Shown here: positions 46,349-58,300 of the stretch, in pieces | Layout: every line of letters begins with the position of its first letter | How positions within the stretch are numbered: the first letter of the stretch is position 1 | Assembly: GCA_049941595.1 (NCBI GenBank) | Contig: JBNFNA010000015.1 | Span: 1 to 58,553, forward strand | Direction of reading: 5' to 3' | DNA from: Pasteurella sp049941595 | GTDB taxonomy: Bacteria > Pseudomonadota > Gammaproteobacteria > Enterobacterales > Pasteurellaceae | Length of the DNA stretch: 58,553 nucleotides | Notes under the pieces: generated by a model | Seen by the model: the letters and a program-made list of their open reading frames with translations, nothing else | Database searches by the model: none | Told to the model about the DNA's origin: nothing | Program-made: the position numbers and the translations under genes

Positions 46349-49300
46349 GAAACGGTAAATGTCGAACAAGCTGAAGCAGAACACCAAAAGGAAATTGAAA
46401 GTAGAAAAGCTCCAGAATTAAAAGCTATTGATGCTAATGATCATTACATTGCATTAAGTCAGAAAAACGAACAACAAGATAAATACAATACCAAATTACA
46501 TAAAACTGAAAAAAACAACGTTATTGTTATTGATATTGCCACACCAAATGCTAAAGGAATTTCCGATAACCGTTTTGAAAGATTTAATATTCCAAATGGG
46601 GCGGTATTTAATAACAATAATTCAAAAGAACAACAACGCTCTCAGTTAGTGGGCTATTTACACACCAATGAAAACCTAAAAGATGGCGATGCTGCCAAAG
46701 TGATTTTAAATCAGGTCACTGGCGACACTGCAAGCCGTATTGAGGGGGCATTGGAAGTGTTAGGACAGAAAGCTGATATTGTTATTGCTAACCAAAATGG
46801 TATTACCCTCAACGGTGTGAAAACCATCAACACCGATCGTTTTGTGGCAACCACGAGTGCTACCATTGATCCGGCCCAAATGCAACTGAATGTGACTAAA
46901 GGTGATGTCATTATTGATATTAATGGTTTCGCCACGGATGATCTTGCGTATTTAGATATTATTGCGAAAAAAATTGAGCAAAAACACGCCATTACCAATA
47001 AAAAATCCAACGAAAACAAAACGGAAATCACCTTTGTTGCCGGTAGCAGTAAATATGATTTGAAAGATCATAAAGTGATCAAACAAGAAGCAACTACTAG
47101 TGAAGCCGTGGCGATCACGGGTGCGCTTACGGGGGCAATGCACGGTAAAAAAATCAATTTGATTGTGACGGATAAAGGCGCTGGAGTAAGACACAATGGA
47201 ATGATTTTATCGGAATCAGATATTCAAATTGAGTTAAATGAAGGCGATTTGGATTTGGGCAACCGTGCAGATCAATCTGACAGTGCACATAAAAAGGTGA
47301 ACGCACAAAAAGCCATCCAAATTACAGGGGCGAAACGCAGCAGCATTGGCAATGAATTAACTGCAAAGCAAATTAGCGTAAAAACCGATGATTTGCGTGT
47401 GAAAGACAGAATTCAGATTAAAGGTACGGATAGCGTTGACATTACGGCAAAAAGTGCGGTGAATTTGGCGGAAAATGCGAAACTTGTGGCGCCAAAATTA
47501 ACCGTAAAAGCAGATAGCGTTGAAAATAAAGGGCGCATTTATGGCGATACGGTGACGCTAGACGCCGAGAATTTAGTGAATAAAGAGGAAATTGGTGCTC
47601 AAGATAAGTTAACCATTAATAGCAAAGGAAAAATTTTCTCGATTACTGAAGATAACAATTATCAGACGCTACGAGTTATCACCAATACGGGCAGCTTAAA
47701 ACCGGGGTTTGTTAACGAAGGGGTGATTGAAAGTAAGGGTGACGCCACACTTAATTTTAGTGAAAGCTATTTGGTGGAAAGCGAGAATTTTGTGAAAGCC
47801 GCAAACAATCTCACCATTAATGCAACCAATGTTGATATCGACGGCAAAGATATTCAATTGGGCGCTAACATTACGATTAATGCTAAAAATAGCGTTATCA
47901 ACCGCAATGCCACTTTAGCCTCTGCGCAAACTTTAGCGATTAATGCAAAAGATGGCAGTATTTATAATTTAGGCGGGATTTTAGGCGCAGGTAAATCCTT
48001 GCAATTAAATGCTCAATCCTCGCGACCAGATAGTGGCAATGTGGTGAACCAAGAGGGTGGTTTATTGCACACCCAAGGCGATATGCAAATAGACGCAAAA
48101 AATACGGTTTACAATGTGGGCAGTATTTATGCCAAAAATAATCTCACCATCAATGCCCATCAATTGCTCAATGATGCACGAGTAGCTGCAGATATTCATT
48201 ATGCGGAACCCACTACAGCACCTTATTACGACATCAGTCGAGTGGCACAACACGGTTGGCATAACAATGTGTATCAAATTAATCTTAGCCTAAAAGAAAA
48301 AGCACAAGTTAATGCCTATAACCTGAAAACAGGGATTATCCGTGCGGATAAAGATTTCACGTTGACGGGCAAAAAAGATAAGCAACGTAACACGCAAACG
48401 CAGTTAATCAATCACGGTATTATTAATGTGCAAGGTACTTTCAAAGCCGAAGTAGATCGCATTGAAAATCAGGCAAAAGGTTTTCATCAAAATGCCTTAG
48501 AAGTGTTTGATAATACTGCGAATATTAATGTGTATTATCAACCTCGTGCACGTCATTTTTGGACCGCACTTTCAGGCAATGCGGTGACTGAATTTAAAAG
48601 CCTTCGAGCATTTTTTGATGCGTTATTTAGTGCCACCCCAATTGTGACCTCGAATTTCTATTCTGCGGAAAACGCCAGCGTATATGAATTATTACCGCAT
48701 ATTGTGCATTCACAAACCTACAAAGATGCGATGAATTTGGTGTTTGGTGCGGAATGGCATAGTCAAACTTATGCGGAAATGAAAGCTAAATGGAACGCAT
48801 TTAAAGAGCGTCCAGCACATTTCACCTATTACTCAGCGGAAAAAGCGAAAATTTTAGCAGGGCATTTTGAAGGGGATATAAATTCATTACAAAACGGTGA
48901 ATATGGTCAACGTTCTGACTTTGATCGTAATATTCAGATTGGTAATAAGAGTTTAGCGTTGCCTGATATTGAGTTTAAGCCTTTAGTGAAGGGGGAAAAT
49001 ATTGCGGAAGATAGCGTTGATCTTGATGCTATTTGGGATTTGTTGGAAACGCCGAATTTGTTTATTGATAACAGCGTGCAATTGGAAAAAGAACGGGAAG
49101 AAGAGCTTGTGTTGCCTCATTCTGGCGATTCTGAAGCAGAAAGCGGAGGTGCGGATACAAGTGAAACAGAAGATGATGAAACTGACGCTAGCACTAGCAC
49201 TAGTGAGGATCAAGAGGATGGTGGTGAAGATGCACCACGCACAGGCGGTAGCCGTGATGAATCAGGCATTGATAATGATTCCAAAGGCGATAAACCAAAA

Positions 49301-52300
49301 CGCACGGATAAAGCGGTGGATTATCTGAATCCTGATGAATATTTTGAAAATGGCTATTTGTTGAATGATCTATTGAAACAGTTAGGTAAAGAAGAAGCCG
49401 TGAGTGGGGAGTTTTTCAATCGAGCATCTAATCTTGTGTTTATTTCTGAGATAGATAAAGGGAAAGACGATCCAAACGAAACCCAAAATAAATTACAAGC
49501 ATTGTTTCAAGCTCAACAAAAAGCATACAAAGACAATCTCAAAAAAGAAGTAGAGAAGGCTCAGACCTTAAGAGAGCAAGAGCGTCAGGTTCGAGAAGAA
49601 GCCAGTAAGCAAGAAACTCAGCGCCAAGCGCAAGAGCTGCAAGCAAAACAACAGGAAATTCAACAAGAAACCAAGCAGGCGGAAGTTATTCGTCAGCAAG
49701 AAGAACAGTTGAAAATAGAAATTGCTGCAGAAGAGAAAAAGCAGCAAGAAGAATTGCGCATCGCTACTGAGAAAAAAGAAGCGGAGCGGGTGAAAAAAGC
49801 GGAACAAAAAGCGGCACAAGAAAAATTAGAAGTGGTGCAGCAGCAGACCAATGTTATCAATGCCCAAAAAGCAGCTGAAGCATCGCAAAAAGTATTTTTC
49901 AAAGCGGTGGATAATGATCGCCCGAAAGTGGAAACCGATCCGCTTTATCGTACGAAATTAAAATACATCAACCAAGATGAATACGCAGGTGCAAATTATT
50001 TCTTCAATAAACTTGGCTTAGATACAAAAGGGAATCAAAAAGTTAACGTGTTAGGTGATAACTATTTTGATCACCAATTAATCACACGTACGATTGAGAA
50101 AAAAACCGATAATCGTCTTAATCAAAAATATAATCTCACCGATGTAGATTTGGTTAAAAAACTGATGGATAACTCTACCTCACAGGCTAAAGAGTTAGAT
50201 CTTAAACTTGGTGCAAGCTTAACCAAAGAGCAACAAGCTAAACTTACTGAAGACATCATCTGGTATGTAAAAACCAAGGTAAACGGTAAAGATGTGTTTG
50301 TGCCACAGGTTTATTTTGCTTCTGAGACATTGGCTGATTCTAAAAAATTACAAGGTTTAGGCACGGGTGTCATTAGTGCAGGCGAAGTCAACATTAAAGC
50401 TGAGAATGTGGTCAATACCGGAACATTAGCGGGCACAAAGCTGAATGTTGAAGCAAGTAATAAAATCCAAAATAAAGGCAGTATCTTAAGTACCAAAGAA
50501 ACACGCTTAGTGGGACATAAAGGTATTGAGAACTTGTCGCGTTCATTTGCTAACGATGAATTAGGGGTAACCGCACAACGTTCAGAAATCAGAACAGAAG
50601 GTCATTTACATCTTGAAACAGACAAAGATGCAAGTATTGATGTACAAGCTTCTGATATCAAAGCCAAATCAGGCTTTGTGAAGACGGGTGATTTGAATCT
50701 TAAAGATACACACAATACGAAACATTCTTATCATGAGACATTCTCGCCGAGTTCACTCCAGCTCACAGAAATGAATATTGGTGGCATTAAAGTACCTATT
50801 TTAAGTATGTCTTCTGCCTCAAGCCATTCAGAGCATAAGAGCGAAGCAACCTCTGTGGGATCAAAACTTTCAATTGATCAGCTTCATCTCGCTGTAGAAA
50901 AAGATGTGAATCAAGTGGGAAGTGATTTAGAAGCGAAACGCATTAGTGGTATTGTGAAAGGAAATTACAATACTGAAGCGGGTAAAAATATTAAACACTC
51001 AGAACAAGAAGATTACTCTTCACAACTCGTAGCTTCAGCACATGCAAGTGGTGGTGGTACATCTGTCCGTTATGACTACAATAGTAAAGACGGTGGAAAA
51101 GCCTCTGTTGGTGTTCCAACAAATCATACGGGTGTCGGTGCGGATGCAGGTATCTCTATCACACATACTAAAGAAAAAGAAACATTACTAACCCACACCA
51201 ACAGTGAGTTACAAGTTGAAAGTGGTAAATTACACGTTCTTGGTCATGCAGATATTGGTGGTGTTGACATTAATACGAAACTGCCAGCGGATGTGCAAAG
51301 CAAAGCGACAAATGACACAGTGGCAAGTCATAAAGACAATACGGCAAATAGTCAACAAGGTGCAACTCTGCCTTCTACTGCAAATAAAGCAAATGAGGCA
51401 CCAGCACTTAATGCATTATCTGAAGCCGAAATTGCTGAGCTAATGTCAGAAAAATCACAAGCATATTTCGAAGAACAAGCGAAGAAAGCACCAGATGCAA
51501 AAGGCTTTGAATTGTCTGCGAAAGAAATTAAATCGAGCAAACAAAAAGATCAATATGATCATGAGTCTGAGCGCACAAGCTTTAAAGTTGGACCAGAAAT
51601 TGAAGCACACTCTGCGATTGCGGATATGGTGAGCCACTTAGTAAAAGAATATCGAGATGCACAAAATGGTATCAAACAAGATGGCACAGTAGCATTGCAA
51701 CAGGCAAGTGATGTCTTGAATATTATTACGGGTGATCTTGCGGGTTCTTCAGCGAAATTGGCAGTAGAAAGAAATCGTGAAACCAAACGTACAACAGAAA
51801 CTGGTGATATTGTCACGAAGATTGGTGGTAAAGTAACCCTTTCTGCACATGGTGGTAGTGTAGAGCTGAAAAATGTACGCAGTGATGAAAACACTGATCT
51901 CACTTTAAAAGCAAAAGAAGACGTGAATATTCTTGCTGGTGAAAAAACGCGTGAAACACAAGAAACCGCGTCAAGACAAAAACTTGCACATGGTGTAAAT
52001 GCGGGTTGTAGTATGATGACTGGCGCATGTACTGCAGGGGTAAGTACGTCACTGGAAGGCAGCGAAAGCTACACCTATGAAAATGAAAAAACACATAATA
52101 ACAGTGTATTACAAGGTCAGAACATTAAGATTGAAGCAGGTCGTGATCTTAACTTAGTGAGTTCTAACATTGATGCGAATAATGTAGATCTCAAGGTGGA
52201 AGGGAAAACGAATGTTGTGTCAAAACAAGACACATTGCAGAAAACGACGCACGGCTTTGATTATAGTGTTTCTGCGGGGGTTGCGTTATCGAGTGCAACA

Positions 52301-55300
52301 ATTGCAACACCAACAGGTAATATCGGTGGTGGTTATACAAATGAGACAGAAACCGCACGTACTGTGAATCAACAAGCTGGAATCAAAGCCAACAAGTTGA
52401 CAGGTCAAATTAATGACTTGAATCTTGAAGGTGGTCATATTGTCAGCAAAGATAACAGCAAAGACTTAAAAGTTAAAGGTAATGTCACGACGAAAGCCCT
52501 TCACGATCAACATGATAAAGATGGTGGGTCATTCGGTTTATCTGTCGGTATCAGTGAACGTGGTACAACAGCCTTTAATATACGAGGCGGACGTTCTGAT
52601 CAGAAACACTATAATGCAACGCAAAATGCGACCATTTCTGGTGTAGATACCTCTAAAGCAAATGTATCTGGTCAGGTGAATACTGATTTGGCTAAGGCCA
52701 AAGATGTAACACGTGATGACACTTATGCCAGCACGCAATTTAGCTTTGAAGTAGCAGATATTGTGGAATTGGGTCAAAAAGCCAAAAATAGATTAACTAC
52801 ACCAAAAGCGGGTAGTGATGATGCACCAAGTGCTTCATTCCGTTCTCGCCCTGTGGCAGATGATACAGATTCTGTATCAGTGAAAAACCCAATTTATGAA
52901 AGTGCAGATGCCGTTGTACAAACACCACGTAAAAATGCGGACAATGTGGAATTGGTTGATAACCCACTTTATGGGGCAACAACAAGAGCCAAAGCCACAG
53001 AGGCAGAAAATAACCTAGCCAAATCCCATGATTACGAAGAAATCCCAGCGGGTGTGTATAACAAAGTGGGAGATAGCAGTTCAGATCTTGCCCGTAATCG
53101 TGCAGCGAAAACCGATGATCACATTTATGCGGAGATTGGCGATCCAACTTACAGCACCATCGGAGATAAAAATGCAGATGTAAAACGTAATCAATCTGCA
53201 GTGACGACTGAATATGCTGAAGCGGGGCAACCTCGTGCGAGACGTGCAAATGATCCATTGCCAGAGCTACCTGGACAAACAAAAGCCAAAGTGGCAACGG
53301 AAACATCCGAAAACATTTATGCTGAAATTGCTGACAGCAAAGCAAAACGTGTGTTACCAGCAACCCCAGATGCACAAGCGAAAACACCGTCTGTGGACAG
53401 CACTTATGCCACGGTAGAGGCACCAAAAGCCAAAGTAGCTGACAGTGATTACGCAACCATTGCGGAACCAAAAGCGAAATCAATCGACAGCACTTATGCC
53501 ACGGTAGAGGCACCAAAAGCCAAAGTGGCTGACAGTGATTATGCAACCATTGTGGAACCAAAAGCGAAATCAATCGACAGCACTTATGCCACGGTAGAGG
53601 CGCCAAAAGCCAAAGTGGCTGACAGTGATTATGCAACCATTGCGGAACCAAAAGCGAAATCAATCGACAGCACTTATGCCACGGTAGATGCACCAAAAGC
53701 CAAAGTGGCTGACAGTGATTATGCGACCATTGCTGAACCAAAAGAGCGTAAAGCAAGAAATGCGAATGATCCATTACCTGAATTGCCAGGTCAGAGCAAA
53801 GGAAAAGTCGCAACAGAAGTGGACAGTGCTGATCATATCTATGCAGAAATTGCGGATAACAGCAAAGCAAAACGTCCATTGCCTGATGCGCCAGAAAGCA
53901 AAGCAAAACGTCCATTACCTGACACGCCAGAAAGCAAAGCGAAGGTTCAAGTCAGTGATAGTGAGGGAGATTATGCAACAATCAACCCAACACCAAAAGC
54001 AGGTCAAGCACAGGATGCTGAGGTGGCAGAAACCCTTCAACCACGCTCAAAAGCTAACTCGGCGGAATCCGATTATGAGACGATTCCAGCAGCAGATAAT
54101 GCAGCAACAGCCAATACAGGCAGTGCAGGCTTTAGACGTGTAGGCAATACAGATAATGCAGATAGCCATGTTGAGCCAAAAGTGCGGTCTGTTTCTGAAG
54201 AGAATTCAGCAGCAAATGCCTCTGCACCAAAAGCGAAAGCCGAAGATGGGGTAGATAACACCCAAGCGGTGGCGAAAAGCGAAAAAGCTGAAAAATCTTT
54301 CTTGAGCAAAGTGAAAGACTTCTTCACTGGCGGCTCAAATAAAGAGAAAAAAGCAAAAGCGACAAAACCAGCACAAGAAGAAGCTCAAGCCCAAGTGGCG
54401 ACGAAGCCAAATTATGATGGGTTAGAAGACAACCTGAACCTGAAAAATCTCCTAGATTTAGAAGGTCAACGTAATGAGGCTTTTGAATCAAATGTATTGA
54501 AAAATCCAGAATTCTTAGCGGAAGCGAGAGAAGCAGCGAAGAAATACATTCCTGAAGCAACCATTAAACAAATGGGGAATTCGCCAGAGTTTGATGACAT
54601 TCTGACTGAAGGGGCAAGAAAAGTTGAAAAACGCATTAATGATGCGGTGAGCTTTAAACCTTCTGTGGAAGAATTTAATGATATTCAAGGATTAGTGAAA
54701 CAATTGCCAAAAGGTGACGTGATTGACGATGTGAATGTGAAAACATTGAGCATTACTGAAGCCTTAGCGGAAACCTCGAAAACGATTCAACGTAATCCAA
54801 AATTAAAAGAGGAAGTACAAGGTGCTATTGAAGAATTCTTGAAGAGCAGCCAAGGTAAAGACTTAACAGTTGAAATGATTGAGAAGTTAAACCACGGTTT
54901 ACGTCCAGATGAAGGTGCAGATCGTTTACTTTATAAGAAAGAAACCCTCACCAAAGAAAATGCTGTGTTCTCAAGCCCAGAAGCTGCGAAAATCCAGTTA
55001 GGGGAAACCGTTGACTTTATTAACCGAGCCAAACAACAAGGTGTTGAACCAAGTGTGTTAGCTGGTTTAGTGTATCAACGCTTGATCGCCTACCATCCGT
55101 TTGCGGAAGGAAATGGTCGTATGGCTCGTGTGATTGTGAATAAACTCTTATTAGACGCAGGTTATCCACCGTTTACGAAGTTTAGCCCAGAGTTTGAAAC
55201 ACAAATCATTCCACAAACCAACAGCACGGCGAAATCCGCAACAAGTACGGAAGTGGTGAAAGAGTTCTTAACTGAGTTAGGTAAAAAGCCATTGCCTGAA

Positions 55301-58300
55301 GTAGCAGAACAGCCACGTGTGAAAGCAGCAGTTGAAGTTGAAAATAATGATGTGGCTTCAACATTGAGACCACGTAGTGCATCAACGTCTGCGGAAGGTG
55401 ATTATGCAACGATCCCTGCAAATGATGTCGTGGATACACCTCGTCCACGTTCAAATAGCGTCTCTGAGGAAAGTGCAGATGTTTCAGCGAAAACAAAACA
55501 AGTTGAAGACATTTATGCAACAGTAAATAAAAGCCCAGAAGCACGTGCAAAAGCTAATGCCAAAGCAGACGAAGCCTTAGCGAAAAATCCAATTGTGAAA
55601 GTGCAAGTAGAAGATGACGATGTACCTCCAGCATTACCAATTCGTCCAGAATTGAAAGATGCAGCGGGTATTAATTCGAAATCAAAAGTGAAAAGTGAAG
55701 ATACTGCAAGCAGTGCTGAAAAAACATCGTTCTTCGGCAAAATTAAGCAGTTATTTACTGGCAGCGAGTCTTCTAAATCAGCAAAAGCTGCAAAACAAGA
55801 AGACACGACAAATGCGAAACCAAACTATGACGGTTTAGAAGATAGCGTGAACTTGAAAAATCTTTTAGATTTAGAAGGTAAACGTAACGAAGCATTTGAA
55901 ACGAATGTATTGAAAAACGCAGAATTCTTAGCAGAAGCGAGAGAAGCGGCGAAGAAATACATTCCAGAAGCAACAATCAAACAAATGGGTAACTCACCAG
56001 AGTTTGATGACATTCTGACAGAAGGTGCACGTAAGGTTGAGAAACGTATCAATGATGCGGTGACGTTCAAGCCGACAGTGGAAGAATTCAGTGAAATTCA
56101 AGGCTTAGTGAAACAATTACCGAAAGGTGATGTGATTGAAGATGTGAATGTGAAAACACAAAGCATCACAGAAGCGTTAGCGGAAACGTCAAAAACCATC
56201 CAACGTAATCCGAAATTAAAAGAGGAAGTACAAGGAGCGATTGAAGAATTCTTGAAGAGCAGCCAAGGTAAAGACTTAACAGTTGAAATGATTGAGAAGT
56301 TAAACCACGGTTTACGCCCAGATGAAGGTGCAGACCGTCAGCTTTACAAGAAAGAAACGTTAACGAAAGAAAATGCGGTGTTCTCAAGCCCAGAAGCATC
56401 GAAAATCCAGTTAAGCGAAACGGTGGATTTCATTAACCAAGCGAGAAGCCAAGGTGTAGAGCCGAGCGTATTAGCAGGTTTAGTGTATCAACGCTTAATT
56501 GCTTACCACCCATTTGCGGAAGGTAATGGTCGTATGGCACGGGTAATTGTGAATAAATTATTGTTAGATGCAGGTTATCCTCCGTTTACGAAGTTTAATT
56601 CTGAATTTGAGACACAAATTATTCCACAAACGAATACCACGGCGAAGTCAGCGACAAGTAGCGAAGTGGTGAAAGAGTTCTTAACCGAGTTAGGTAAAAA
56701 AGGTGATGCTATTCAAAAACCAGTAGCAAAACCAGCTGAACAAAACTCGGTAGAAACTAACCGCACTTTAGGGCAGGCTATTGGTGCTGCTGCCTTTAGA
56801 AAAGCAAATGTAGAAACTGAACAACCAAAAGCAGCAGTTCCTACTGCAGAAGCTAAAGCTGAAGTAAGCAAACCAGTGAGTGAACGTGTTCAACAAAAAG
56901 AATTAGTTGAGCAATCTCGCGGTGTGTTAAAACAAGTTCAAGATCAGTTCCAACCGTTGAAAGTGAAACACAAAATTGATGATGTTCGCTCTTCAGTTGA
57001 ACAATACGGCGGTGAAGTAAGCTTCAAATATGCACAGTCAAAAGGTGAAGTTTATAAAGAGATCGTGAAACACGTTGAAACACAACACGGTGTTTGTGAG
57101 TCTACTTGTGCACACTGGATCGCAAATAAAGTCAGTAACCAAGGCGATGACTTCTGGAATACACTTTATGAAGGCGGTAAAAAAGGTCACTTAAAACAAG
57201 AAACTATCGATTCTATTAAGAAACTACAAACTGAGTTTATGAATAGCGGTAGTGCAACACAGCAGTTCAAATTAACTGATAGCTGGTTGCAAGAACAAGG
57301 TGTTGTACCGAAAGAGAAAAAAGTGGGTAATGCAAGTCGTCGTGACGAAGTTGCTGGCACTGTATCAAAAACAGATATTTCAGCATTAACGAAAGCAATT
57401 TTAGATACGGGTAGCGACAACTCAGGCGTGAAGAAAATCTCAATTAACCTTGAGGGTGGTTCACACACTGTGTCAGCAGCAGTTCAAGGTGAAAAAGTGG
57501 TATTCTTCGATCCTAACTTTGGTGAAATGACTTTCCCAAGCCACAAACAATTTGAGTCTTGGTTGAAAGGTGCATTCTGGGAGAAAAGTGGTTACGCAGG
57601 TAAGAAAGACGGAAAACGTTTCTTCAACGTCGTGAACTATGAATTACCAGCAGATGCAGAGAAACCAAAAGCGGCGACTAAACCTGTTGTTGCGAATGAG
57701 CAAGATGTGCCAAGCAAAAAACACGGATTCTCTAATCCATTTAGATCGAAAGGAAAAGATAACGCCGAAGGTCCAAAAATTGAACATCTCGGCGGCAGTG
57801 CGGATAAAGATGCGTTCTATTTCCCATTAGATAAAATTGTGACGAAAGATCGTGGAATTTCGAAGGATATGAAAGTGAATCTTGAGAATATTAAGAAAGC
57901 GTTCAATCCGAAAGATAAACATTACAACAGCTCAGAAGCGAAAAACTTAAGAGCAATGTATGAGCAAGATCCAACGATGTCTTCAACACGTTTTGTGATT
58001 GGTAACCAAGTGATTGAAAATCCGTTTAAATCACAGGATTTACAAGACTATATTCAGAAAAATCGTGTAGTAGAGCCCGTTGCGAAAAAAGCAAAACAGG
58101 AAAAACAAGCGAAAGTAGCAGATAAAAAACCAGTAGCGCCAGCGAAGCCAAAAGCACAAGCTGAAACAGTTGCAGATCCAAATGCAATTTATGCGAAAGT
58201 GAATAAGAAAGCGAAATCAGCACAGGTTGATGGTTTCTATTCTGAGTCAGAACTGAAAACCAGAAGTGATAAAATTGTTGAGCAGGTGAGCCGTGTGCCA

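Noticed and set aside
49002..49328. Plus-strand 108-codon frame inside the exoprotein gene
   Set aside because: Different frame from the intact exoprotein, with no start signal; a shadow of the acidic low-complexity region.
52797..53915. Long minus-strand frame opposite the exoprotein with repeated HNHCQPLWLL segments
   Set aside because: It mirrors the 90-bp repeats of the true coding strand; low-complexity product without start context.
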